A stretch of DNA of 64,000 bases from NCBI GenBank assembly GCA_963082875.1, contig OY720097.1, forward strand, positions 6,456,501 through 6,520,500. The letters are read 5' to 3'. Under the pieces are notes generated by a model. It saw only the letters and a list, made by a program, of their open reading frames with translations, was not told the origin of the DNA and searched no databases. Positions 51,201 to 64,000 of the stretch are shown one piece after another (the first letter of the stretch is position 1; each line of letters starts with the position of its first letter). Source of the DNA: Corella eumyota (lineage: Eukaryota; Chordata; Ascidiacea; Phlebobranchia; Corellidae). Made by a program: the position numbers and the translations under genes.

Positions 51201-54200
51201 ATAACAATTTCAAATTTTAGCCTTTTTTAAATTTTGTTAAATTTAATTTGTTAAAATATTTTTTTTTAGATAAATTAGAAAAAATGGCCAACTATGCTTT
51301 TCATCAAGAAGAGCCGAAAAGTGACTTGCCACCCGACCATGTACCTGGCAAATTTAATGCTGTATACAGCCCGGTCGGACTAAATTATATAATGAGTTCC
51401 TATTACTCCAACTTTCAAAAAAACACGAATCCAACCGAAACCACGTGGTCAGAACCATACATGAGTTTAAACGGTAAGGAGTTGATTGAGTTTGTTTTGT
51501 TATAGTACAACGTTATATTCAGTTTGTTATTGTACTTACAGTAAAATAAAGGCATTTGCTTATAGTTTTACATCGGTAAATTTTACCAAATACCAACAAT
51601 TTTAACCACTTGTTACTTAATTAAATTATAATATTTTTGCATTTTGTTAGGTTTAAGTTTAATGATAATGAATTCGTTGCCTGTGTACATTTCCGATAAA
51701 TTGGTTGGAGTTGTGGCGATCGAGATGCGAGTAAAGGAATTATTTTCAGAGATTAGCGAACTAAATAGATATAACTATGAGCAAGTTTATCATTTCGTAG
51801 TCGATAACGAAGGTAAATAATAATTTGTTAACAGTTAGAAAATCAAGTATATACACTTGAAAAAAAAAATACTGTATAAATAAATACTATGTCAAATATA
51901 TTTATAGGATATCTTATAAGCCACCCGCTTTTTCAACCTGAAACATCGGAAGATAATGTTAGAGTACCAGCAAGTGATATTGAACAAGATGATGAATTTG
52001 GTGCTGTCAAACCATTGCTTAAGTAAACTTTATGTTAAAATAAATGCATAAATATATATGCATACAGTTTATAAATAAAGTTAATGGTATTTTTAATTGG
52101 TAGGGGAGGAGCTCATGAGGTTACATATCTGGCCACACGAACTTTACCGTCAGGTGACAGAAGAGGGCACGTTTTAAAAGTTAATTCAACATATTACACC
52201 TCTGATGTGAGTGGTAAAATTCTTATAACCATAATAACAAAATTAAGTGGACCAAATGTTTAAATTTAAGTCTAGTTATTGTCAATCACTAAACCTTATA
52301 AATATAAGGCAATTTTAATCTCTAATATCCCAAACTCCCAAAGGCAACTCAAGACTGGGTCGGGGTAACTGATGTTACTCGATGTTTAGGTCGTAAAGTC
52401 GACCTTCCGCATTAAGAATAAATAAATATGATAAAATCAAGGTATTTTGTTTTAATTTTTTTCTTATTTAGGTAACAGCATCTTCAGCATTTTTCTTTTG
52501 CATTGTCATCAATAGAGAAATGTTTAACAAGCAAGAAACGGTGCTTGGCCCACAACATTTGGTGGAAGATACTTATTACCATCGATTTGATATTATTCCA
52601 CCTTCAATAGATATTGCTTGTCTGCAACTTAACCGTTACTCTATACAAGGTAAAAGATACCTTGTCAAAATTTTTCTGTGTTTATATATTTAAAATTAAA
52701 GTAAAAAAATATTTAAGCAATTCATAGTAAAATGAAAAATTTATTTTGTACAAACTATTTAAATAATTTTTTTAAATTTAAATATTGCTGATATTAAAAT
52801 CTAGTTAAAAAATACATTCTTGATGCATTATAAAACTGTTTTATTGTTTAAGACAAAACAACTTTATTTGTGGCAAGTAAGGCATATAACGAACCATCCG
52901 AATTATTGGGAAAAAAAGAAACCTATGATGACATTAGAAAGTTGGTGGATTTTGCAGAAAAAAATACTTCGTATTCGAAATTTTTGGTAAGTATAATTAC
53001 CTTAACCGTATATTGAATGTTAAGTAAAATTAAAATTACCTTTAGCTTAATGTTGTATTCATTATATATACATAAACTTAATGTAACAGCTTTTATAGTT
53101 TTTTCGTTAATTTCAAAGATAAGTTTTATAAATCAGAATCATGTTAATCGGATTATCCAAGCTACAGAACAAGCGGAAAATTTGTGGCGTGACAGCAAAG
53201 ACGATAATAATGATATGAGCGAGGTGGTAGTGTGGAGATATATGGGGACAAACGAAGGGGTCTTTCGAATATTTCCTGGTATGCAAATGCCCAAGGACTT
53301 TGATCCATCCGCCAGGCCATGGTAAAATAAAATAATTTTTATTTAATAAAAAACAACACTTAATTAGGTAGTTTTTAACGATATTTGCATGTTTCAAAAT
53401 GTGATTTAGTTTAAAAGGATTAAAATTTTTTATAAAATTACTTTTAATAGTTTTCAAAAGTGTTCATGAAATTAGTTATAAAACTTTTATTTCTCTGTAC
53501 AAGGTATGTTCGGGCGTTGGCCCATCGCGGGAATTTTGTTGTAAACCCTCCAACATATGACACCCAAACTAAAGCAACCCTTTTTACTATAAGTCGTGTC
53601 ATATACAAAGCTAGGTAATGTGCATTACTTAAAATTTTTTTTTTTGAAAATGGTCTTAAAAATTATTTTTTTTTTAGGTCAAGTAATTCTGACCCAAACA
53701 CCGATGACGTCATGGGGGTAATGGCAGTGGATATTCTCTGGCCAGAATTTTATGTCGCTTTTGAATCAGATTACCCGAACTGTGCCGATGTCGACGAATA
53801 TGAGTAAGCTTAAAACTTTAAAAACCAAAATTTTATTTTCAATTACCTTTTAGAATAGGATTTAAAACTAAGTAAGAGTTTGGTTTAAAACATTTATCTA
53901 TGCATGTTTAAAATTCTGCGTAATTGTAAAATATACAAAACGAACACAAAACTAAACTAAAATATATCATGTAGAAGATGCAACGGTAAAATGATAATTT
54001 TTTAAACGCTCTTTTTGTAATTAAGGTGTTTTCTTTTCGATGGGTCAGGAAATGTTGTTTTAGCTGATGTTATGTGGGGTGAAGAAGGACCAGTGCATTT
54101 GGTTAAATTCGAAACAGAGATAGTTACACATCTTATTAACGAGGGAATTATGCTGCACAACAAATGTCGTAACACAAGCGGTTACGTTAAACATACATAC

Positions 54201-55771
54201 CAGGTAAACCTTATTTTCTTGACTATTAGTTGCACTCCATTTATTAAAAAAAACGAAACTAAGGTTAGCAATAATTTCGGCTGTTATCACATCAGTAAGT
54301 AAAACAGTATTTACAATTCCAGTTTCTAGTAAACGTGGAAGGGCTATAAGATAGTATAAGATAATTTAAGGCAATAGTTTTAGCGAATAAGAGGTCTATT
54401 CAACATAGTTTTAACTTTTATATTACATATTATTTTAAGAACATTGCATTGTAGCTGGTTATGTTTTAGGTAAAACAGGGACAGGGTGTATACGAAGGTT
54501 ACGTTAACTGCAAAAATTTTTCGTTAGCTCCCGTACCCAAAACTAACCTCTTTCTGCTAGTTAAACATCTTAATTATTATTGTTATCAGTCATCGGTCAG
54601 TTATTCTCCATGTTGTGTTGTCTACCAGGTGAAAAAATATAAATTTTAAAATAAAATAGGTTTTTGCACAAAATTAAAAAATGGTTTTAAAAATTGAAGT
54701 AAATAACTCTTTGGTTTTTCAAAGGTGCAATAAACAAAAAATCTAAACCGGTTTGTTATAAAACTTTTTTTGCAATATTTTTGGAAATATAGGGTGTCCA
54801 GAATTGCAAGTTAGATTGGAATGACGATAATTGTGGTTGTCCTTGTGATGACTTCAACATACTCCAATCGCAGTGCTTAAACGAATCTAACCTTGGGTCG
54901 AGGTATGACTACAAGTTATTTATTAATACTTTATTTAAAATGAAAATGTAAATTTTAAATATTGTTGTTTAGCAGCGTTACGAAATTGCCCATTTGTTAC
55001 CCTTCACCACCCAAGCTAATGCCAATATATTATCAGAATCACGTTACTGATTTTGAATATTTAAGTCAGTGTTATGATATTCGATATGGTTACGAGGCAT
55101 ATGACGTCTCTAGCAATAACGGTAGGATAAATTGTTGGATTTTTATCTGCCTAATCAGCTTCACCAATAACACCACAGAAAAATCTAAATTATATATCTT
55201 AAACAGACGACCCATATTTAAATGACGACGATTGGACAAATGTTGGCGAAGAAATTGGAATGAACTTTATTTTTTATGGTGCAGCAATGTTTGGTTTCAT
55301 GGTCTTTGGTGGTTTAAAATTGTTGCGTTACTACAAAGCAAGTAGTAACCCAGCCTCAGTCAACGGAGTTTCAGAACAAATTCCGCAACTTCCGTTACAA
55401 GTAACTAGACTAATATTCATAAATAACCTAAAATTGGAAGTTTTATAACCTAAAAAGCGCAAACGTTACTTAATAAACTGTTTTTAAGTTTTCCACAAAT
55501 TTATTTTGTTTATAGGCCTACTTTATTTTAGGGCATGGAACAATACCAAACTCCACTTGAAGGACAACAAAGTTACTTTAATCAGCCTCCAGGTGTTGGT
55601 ATGATGGGGCAAGATCCTAATCAAAGTATGTTCGGACCACCTCAAGGGTTTGCACCGCCTGCTTCAAACAATACATTTGGACAACAGGGCTTCGGCCCGC
55701 CGTCTTACCCCCAAAATAATCAAGCTGATATTCCACCTCCTTTATATAATTCTTTCAATTTTAGTAAATAA
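48232..55771 (+). CDS. CACHD1-like protein (VWFA and Cache domains)
   Basis: I assembled 23 exons: 48232-48378, 48600-48662, 48821-48985, 49359-49558, 49855-50029, 50237-50378, 50893-50967, 51062-51196, 51270-51473, 51651-51812, 51908-52022, 52104-52206, 52472-52649, 52853-52986, 53137-53321, 53504-53614, 53678-53803, 54026-54203, 54470-54628, 54793-54902, 54973-55121, 55207-55400, 55532-55771. They total 3450 bp and read as one 1149-residue frame with GT-AG joins. The end of exon 4 has a second possible donor 5 bp on, in a different frame. Parts in order: signal peptide (1 to about 21); N-terminal helical region; VWFA domain from about 204; first Cache region about 420-560; second Cache region about 690-870 with VVWRYMGTNEGVFRIFPG and DPSARPWYVRALAHRG; a Cys-rich CGCPCDDF block; one membrane helix (about 1026-1042); and a Gln/Pro-rich cytoplasmic tail. 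The order matches CACHD1 and the CACNA2D calcium-channel alpha2-delta subunits. The degenerate metal site (D211-I-A-T-P instead of DxSxS) and the CPC block favour CACHD1, a cell-surface modulator of CaV3 channels. Confidence 0.85.
50430..50645 (+). repeat. 36-bp minisatellite in intron 6 of the CACHD1-like gene
   Basis: Six copies of a core beginning GAATGTTCAGTATTTTTATA start at 50430, 50466, 50502, 50538, 50574 and 50610, exactly 36 bp apart. Two linker types (GAATATTAATTT-like and TTTTAAAAGTT-like) alternate imperfectly between them. Confidence 0.85.
53705..53712. promoter_or_regulatory. CRE palindrome inside CACHD1-like exon 17
   Basis: TGACGTCA falls in the codons for Asp-Asp-Val-Met of exon 17. 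A coding origin explains it, so regulatory use is doubtful. Confidence 0.2.
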
Positions 55772-55772
55772 A
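55767..55772 (+). promoter_or_regulatory. Poly(A) signal overlapping the CACHD1-like stop codon
   Basis: AATAAA at 55767-55772 contains the TAA stop (55769-55771). The 3' UTR is therefore expected to be only a few tens of bases. Confidence 0.5.
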
Positions 55773-56152
55773 TATTCTTTTTATACAAATTAATATTGGC
55801 ACGACATAAGGTTCAAAAAGTTAAAAAATGTTAAACTCGAATGAGGATAACCAAAATAATATAAAACGGGGATTCACCTTTAAGTAACGACCTTTTAAAT
55901 TAAATTTTTTTTTGGTGATTTTAAATTATTTAAATTAAGTAGAATATTACACAAAATAGAAATTATAATGAAGTTAAATGTTAATATTAACATTTTTAAT
56001 TTAAACGAACGGAATTATATAGCATTTTATGTTTAAGAATTTGGTAAAAGCTATGACATGGAACTATTGTATGATCGTTGATAAAAGTATTTGCCTATTC
56101 TTATGCCAACTCAACAAACGCTACCGCAGTTTGTTATAGAGAACACTATGCT
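55772..56152. other. Spacer between the CACHD1-like gene and the transposon
   Basis: AT-rich, without recognisable coding or RNA content. It holds the end of the CACHD1-like transcript and then plain sequence up to the 8-bp target duplication. Confidence 0.5.
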
Positions 56153-56160
56153 TTAAAATC
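56153..56160 (+). repeat. Left target-site duplication TTAAAATC
   Basis: The octamer TTAAAATC directly abuts the left end of the inverted repeat and is repeated exactly at 60714-60721. An 8-bp duplication is typical of hAT and P superfamily transposases, among others. Confidence 0.8.
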
Positions 56161-56443
56161 ACCACCACCTTTCTGCCAGAGAGCTGGCAGAGAGTAGCAG
56201 AGAATTTTGCTTGGGCGGATAATTATAAAAAATAGTGATTCCAAATATTTTATAATCGTACAATACAAAAAATAACGGGGTAAAATAGCTCCTTTAAAAG
56301 GAACAAATTCAAATCAAACCTAAAATAGAATAAGTTGGCAAGGATCTTAACACTTAAAAATTAAAATAAAATTAAACAAAACATTGAAAAATTGTTAAAA
56401 GCAGGAGTAAACTTTTGTACTGAACTAAAATACGTATTATTAC
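56161..56443 (+). repeat. Left terminal inverted repeat, outer unique part
   Basis: Pairs with 60431-60713 on the opposite strand with high but imperfect identity. The first 50 or so bases match exactly. A subterminal palindrome CTGCCAGAGAGCTGGCAG (56173-56190) gives a 7-bp stem with a 4-base loop, a possible transposase recognition structure. The part further in is AT-rich and contains ACGGGGTAAAATAGC. Confidence 0.85.
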
Positions 56444-56900
56444 TGACGTTACAAATCGGGGGTTTTGACAACTTACCTATCATGTCGCTCCAATTTATTT
56501 TTGATATTTTGTGAAGGACAACGTACCCAACCACGACATATCTTCAAAAAAGTGAACAAAATATTAGAAAATGGTCAAATACAGGTGTAAACTTTGTATT
56601 TTCGTAATATACGCTATATAAGTGACGTCACAAATCGGGGGTTTTGACAACTTACCTAGCATGTCGCTCTAATTCTTTTTTTATATTTGGTGAAGGACAA
56701 CGTACCCAACCACGACATATCTTTAAAAAAGTGAACAAAATATTAGAAAGTGGTCAAATACAGGTGTAAACTTTGTATTTTCGTAATATACGCTATATAA
56801 GTGACGTCACAAATTGGGGGTTTTGACAACTTACCTAGCATGTCGCTCCAATTCTTTTTTGATATTTTGTGGAGGACAACGTACCCAACAACGACATTCC
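56444..56900 (-). repeat. Left array of the 179-bp unit, about 2.5 copies
   Basis: CRE positions at 56444 (variant TGACGTTA), 56623 and 56802 are exactly 179 bp apart. The units run opposite to those of the right array, so this array is the inner part of the inverted repeat. The third unit stops partway, near 56900. Confidence 0.9.
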
Positions 56901-57157
56901 AAAATATATTAACATAAAATGTTTATTCTACAATTTTGGAAAAAAATTTGTAATTTTGTAAAGTGTCATCCTAATATAATTTTCCCAATTTTTAAAGGGT
57001 GTTTGATTAATTTAATTCTATTTAAAATAGTTAAGGTACAGTCACATTCCAAAATACCAAAAAAAATTTATTTACTTAGCATACTTAGCGCAAGGTTGTT
57101 GGTTAAAACCGATTGTAAAGAACAGTCCAGCACACTTTTAACAAGTGTGATTATCAA
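56901..57157. other. Central spacer of the foldback element
   Basis: About 257 bp of AT-rich sequence not part of the 179-bp unit. It contains an 84-codon frame with no family resemblance. In foldback elements this is where an autonomous copy would carry its transposase; here it is empty. Confidence 0.6.
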
Positions 57158-60100
57158 AATTGGGGCGACATGATAGGAAAGTTGTCAAAACCTCCGATTT
57201 GTGACGTCACTTATATAGCGTATATCACGAAAATACAAAGTTTACACCTGTATTTGACCACTTTCTAATATTTTATTCACTTTTTTGAAGATATGTCGTA
57301 ATTAAGTGCGTTGTTCTTTACAAAATATCAAAAATAAATTGGAGCGACATGATAGGTAAGTTGTCAAAACCCCCAATTTGTGACGTCACTTATATAGCGT
57401 ATATTACGAAAATACAAAGTTTACACCTGTATTTGACCACTTTCTAATATTTGTTCACTTTTTTAAAGATATGTCGTGGTTGGGTACGTTGTCCTCCACA
57501 AAATATAAAAAAAGTATTGGAGCGACATGCTAGGTAAGTTGTCAAAACCCCCGATTTGTGACGTCACTTATATAGCGTATATTACGAAAATACAAAGTTT
57601 ACACCTGTATTTGACCACTTTCTAATATTTTGTTCACTTTTTTGAAGGTATGTTGTGGTTGGGTCTGTTGTTCTTTACAAAATTTTAAAAATAAATTGGA
57701 GCGACATGATAGGTAAGTTGTCAAAACCCCCGATTTGTGACGTCACTTATATAGCGTATATTACGAAAATACAAAGTTTACACCTGTATTTGACCACTTT
57801 TTAATATTTTGTTCACTTTTTTGAAGATATGTCGTGGTTGGGTACGTTGTCCTCCACAAAATATAAAAAAAGAATTAGACCAACATGCTAGGTAAGTTGT
57901 CAAAACCCCCGATTTGTGACGTCACTTATATAGCGTATTTTACGAAAATACAAAGTTTACACCTGCATTTGACCACTTTCTAATATTTTGTTCACTTTTT
58001 TAAAGATATGTCGTGGTTGGGTACGTTGTCCTCCACCAAATATAAAAAAAAAATTAGAGCGACATGCTAGGTAAGTTGTCAAAACCCCCAATTTGTGACG
58101 TCACTTATATAGCGTATATTACGAAAATACGAAGTTTACACCTGCATTTGACCACTTTCTAATATTTTGTTTACTTTTGTAAATATATGTCGTGGTTGGG
58201 TACGTTGTCCTCCACAAAATATTAAAAATAAATTGGAGCGACATGATAGGTAAGTTGTCAAAACCCCCAATTTGTGACGTCACTTATATAGCGTATATTA
58301 CGAAAATACAAAGTTTACACCTGTATTTGACCACTTTCTAATATTTTGTTCACATTTTTAAAGATATGTTGTGGTTGGGTACGTTGTCCTCCACCAAATA
58401 TAAATAAAGAATTGGAGCGACATGCTAGGTAAGTTGTCAAAACCCCCGATTTGTGACGTCACTTATATAGCGTATATTACGAAAATACAAAGTTTACACC
58501 TGCATTTGACCACTTTCTAATATTTTGTTTACTTTTGTGAATATATGTCGTGGTTGGGTACGTTGTCCTCCACAAAATATTAAAAATAAATTGGAGCGAC
58601 ATGATAGGTAAGTTGTCAAAACCCCCAATTTGTGACGTCACTTATATAGCGTATATTACGAAAATACAAAGTTTACACCTGTATTTGACCACTTTCTAAT
58701 ATTTTGTTCACTTTTTTAAAGATATGTTGTGGTTGGGTACGTTGTCCACCACCAAATATAAATAAAGAATTGGAGCGACATGCTAGGTAAGTTGTTAAAA
58801 CCTCCGATTTGTGACGTCACTTATATAGCGTATATTACGAAAATACAAATTTTACACCTGTATTTGACCACTTTCTAATATTTTGTTCACTTTTTTAAAG
58901 GTATGTCATGGTTCGGTACGTTGTCCTCCACAAAATATCAAAAATAAGTTGGAGCGACATGATAGGTAAGTTGTCAAAACCCCCGATTTGTGACGTCACT
59001 TATATAGCGTATATTACGAAAATACAAAGTTTACACCTGTATTTGACCACTTTCTAATATTTTGTTCACTTTTTTGAAGATATGTCGTGGTTGGGTACGT
59101 TGTCCCCCACAAAATATAAAAAAAGTATTGGAGCGACATGCTAGGTAAGTTGTCAAAACCCTCGATTTGTGACGGCACTTATATAGCGTATATTACGAAA
59201 ATACAAAGTTTACACCTGTATTTGACCACTTTCTAATATTTTGTTCACTTTTTTAAAGATATGTCGTGGTTGGGTACGTTGTCCTCCACAAAATATAAAA
59301 AAAGAATTGGAGCGACATGCTAGGTAAGTTGTCAAAACCCCCGATTTGTGACGTCATTTATATAGCGTATATTACGAAAATACAAAGTTTACACCTGCAT
59401 TTGACCACTTTCTAATATTTTGTTCACTTTTTTAAAGGTATGTCGTGGTTGGGTACGTTGTCCTCCACAAAATATCAAAAATAAGTTGGAGCGACATGAT
59501 AGGTAAGTTGTCAAAACCCCCGATTTGTGACGTCACTTATATAGCGTATATTACGAAAATACAAAGTTTACACCTGTATTTGACCACTTTCTAATATTTT
59601 GTTCACTTTTTTAAAAATATGTCGTGGTTGGGTACGTTGTCCTCCACCAAATATAAAAAAAGAATTAAAGCGACATGCTAGGTAAGTTGTCAAAACCCCC
59701 GATTTGTGACGTCACTTATATAGCGTATATTACGAAAATACAAAGTTTACACCTGCATTTGACCACTTTCTAATATTTTGTTTACTTTTTTGAATATATG
59801 TCGTGGTTGGGTACGTTGTCCTCCACAAAATATCAAAAATAAATTGGAGCGACATGATAGGTAAGTTGTCAAAACCCCCAATTTGTGACGTCACTTATAT
59901 AGCGTATATTACGAAAATACAAAGTTTACACCTGTATTTGACCACTTTCTAATATTTTGTTCATTTTTTTAAAGATATGTTGTGGTTGGGTACGTTGTCC
60001 TCCACCAAATATAAAAAAAGAATTGGAGCGACATGCTAAGTAAGTTGTCAAAACCCCCGATTTGTGACGTCACTTATATAGCGTATATTACGAAAATACA

Positions 60101-60430
60101 AATTTTACACCTGTATTTGACCACTTTCTAATATTTTGTTCACTTTTTTAAAGGTATGTCATGGTTGGGTACGTTGTCCTCCACAAAATATCAAAAATAA
60201 GTTGGAGCGACATGATAGGTAAGTTGTCAAAACCCCCGATTTGTGACGTCACTTATATAGCGTATATTACGAAAATACAAAGTTTACACCTGTATTTGAC
60301 CACTTTCTAATATTTTGTTCACTTTTTTGAAGATATGTCGTGGTTGGGTACGTTGTCCCCCACAAAATATAAAAAAAGAATTAAAGCGACATGCTAGGTA
60401 AGTTGTCAAAACCCCCGATTTGTGACGTCA
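57158..60430 (+). repeat. Right array of the 179-bp unit, about 18 copies
   Basis: The landmark GTGACGTCAC starts at 57201, 57380, 57558, 57737, 57916, 58095, 58274, 58453, 58632, 58811, 58990, 59169 (variant), 59348, 59527, 59706, 59885, 60064, 60243 and 60422. The step is 179 bp, once 178. Each unit carries the CRE, then CTTATATAGCG, a conserved ACAAAGTTTACACCTG block, and a variable AT-rich stretch before GAGCGACATG. Two unit types differ at GACATGATAGG (A) and GACATGCTAGG (B) and mostly alternate. A seven-unit block of 1253 bp is duplicated. Confidence 0.93.
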
Positions 60431-60713
60431 GTAAAAACACGTATTTAAGTTTAGTACAAAAGTTTACTCCTGTTTTTAACAGTTTTTTAATGTTTTGTTT
60501 AATATTATTTTAATTTTAAACTGTTAAGTACCTTGTTAACTTATTATACATTAGGTTTGATTTTATTTTGTTTTATTTAAAGGGGCTATTTTACCCCGTT
60601 CTTTTTTGTATTGTACGATCAAAAAATATTTGGAATCATTATTTTTTATAATTATCAGCCTAAGCAAAATTCTCTGCTACTCTCTGCCAGCTCTCTGGCA
60701 GAAAGGTGGTGGT
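60431..60713 (-). repeat. Right terminal inverted repeat, outer unique part
   Basis: Reverse-complement partner of 56161-56443. The subterminal palindrome recurs at 60684-60701. The terminal 50 bases match the left end, and differences increase inward. Confidence 0.85.
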
Positions 60714-60721
60714 TTAAAATC
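60714..60721 (+). repeat. Right target-site duplication TTAAAATC
   Basis: Exact copy of 56153-56160, directly after the right end of the inverted repeat. Confidence 0.8.
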
Positions 60722-61129
60722 TTTAGACGTAATAGTGTACAATCGTACGGACTCGCTATAAATATGAATAAGTTGATTAAGACGAATTTGTAAACTATAT
60801 CAGTTGGACTTGTTAAGTACTAAAAAACTATAAAACTATTCTAACATCTAATATTCGGATATTAGGCACTATCAGACTATTATTTTATTGGTGTACAATC
60901 TTCAATCTTTATGTTAGTATCTATGGGTAAAGTGCTTTATTTTTTTTAATGCTCGGTTTGCAATAATGTGTATATTTTTAAAGGTCTGAAACTAGCGCTT
61001 AACAAAACCTTTGCTTTTTTAAAAGATTTAAATGTCAACTTATTCTTAGTTTTAGACATATAAGTGTCATTTTAATAATTCCTAAATCTATTTCTTGTGT
61101 CTGTTGTTCGTTTATTGATTATTTAAATC
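60722..61129 (+). other. Upstream region and presumed promoter of UGDH
   Basis: About 410 bp of AT-rich sequence between the transposon and the UGDH start codon. No CRE and no clear TATA box at a fixed distance is visible. TTCTTAG and TTTTAG at about 61048-61054 could serve as trans-splice acceptors for a spliced leader, which Ciona is known to use, but this is a guess. Confidence 0.4.

Positions 61130-64000
<2,871 letters not shown>

Larger units (their letters stand above)
56161..60713. mobile_element. Non-autonomous foldback-type DNA transposon
   Basis: A 4553-bp element bounded by perfect 8-bp direct repeats. Its ends are inverted copies of each other, starting ACCACCACCTTTCTGCC and closing with the reverse complement. 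Each arm has an outer unique part of about 280 bp and then an array of a 179-bp unit. The left arm holds about 2.5 units; the right arm holds about 18 in the opposite orientation. A 257-bp spacer at 56901-57157 separates them. No transposase or other protein is encoded, so movement would need a transposase in trans. Long inverted repeats built from tandem subrepeats recall FB/Galileo elements of Drosophila and TU elements of sea urchin. The 8-bp duplication points to hAT or P rather than piggyBac, although the sequence begins TTAA. The TIRs are similar but have diverged at some positions, so insertion is not very recent. Superfamily is uncertain because the ACCACC terminus is not a standard hAT end. 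Confidence 0.85.

Noticed and set aside
52340-52425. GC-richer patch in intron 12 of the CACHD1-like gene, possibly a tRNA-derived SINE
   Set aside because: I could not fit A and B boxes at the right spacing, and there is no clear target duplication.
56919-57173. 84-codon frame in the transposon spacer as a transposase remnant
   Set aside because: No DDE, RNase-H or zinc-finger pattern; composition is simply AT-rich.
56153-60721. piggyBac or Kolobok insertion, because the flanks begin TTAA
   Set aside because: The direct repeat is a full 8 bp (TTAAAATC) abutting the inverted termini, and the termini do not start with the CCY motif expected of piggyBac.

Overview
The window looks like a chromosome segment from a tunicate, most likely Ciona. 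The genes are chordate-type (a Sprouty, a CACHD1-like Cache/VWFA protein, a UDP-glucose 6-dehydrogenase). Introns are short and AT-rich, two 3' ends have the poly(A) signal overlapping the stop codon, and vertebrate SINE/LINE repeats are absent. The species name is inference from gene style; I could not search a database.

Layout, all recognised genes on the + strand. (1) 1-1575: the last intron and last exon of an AFG2/SPATA5-type AAA+ ATPase that starts outside the window. (2) 1576-33084: about 31 kb with no gene I can recognise. It has scattered CRE palindromes (TGACGTCA), a dense CRE/E-box cluster at 18.7-18.95 kb, two hairpins, a CT-rich tract with a possible small exon at 27.1-27.4 kb, and a perfect 46-bp tandem duplication. 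(3) 33085-35335: a Sprouty gene with its coding region in one exon. (4) 35336-48231: an AT-rich stretch without a recognisable gene. (5) 48232-55771: a complete 23-exon gene for a 1149-residue CACHD1-like membrane protein. The exon joins keep a single open frame throughout. (6) 56161-60713: a 4.55-kb foldback-type DNA transposon with an 8-bp target duplication. It has long terminal inverted repeats and two opposed arrays of a 179-bp unit, each unit carrying a CRE next to a TATA-like run. (7) 61130-64000: the first eight exons of UGDH, cut by the window end.

The genes do not form a pathway cluster. Sprouty is an inhibitor of FGF/Ras signalling. UGDH makes UDP-glucuronate for the glycosaminoglycans that FGF needs as co-receptors, but nothing in the sequence links the two. 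The most unusual object is the foldback element, which fills the gap between the CACHD1-like gene and UGDH and places about 20 CRE+TATA modules within 5 kb upstream of UGDH.
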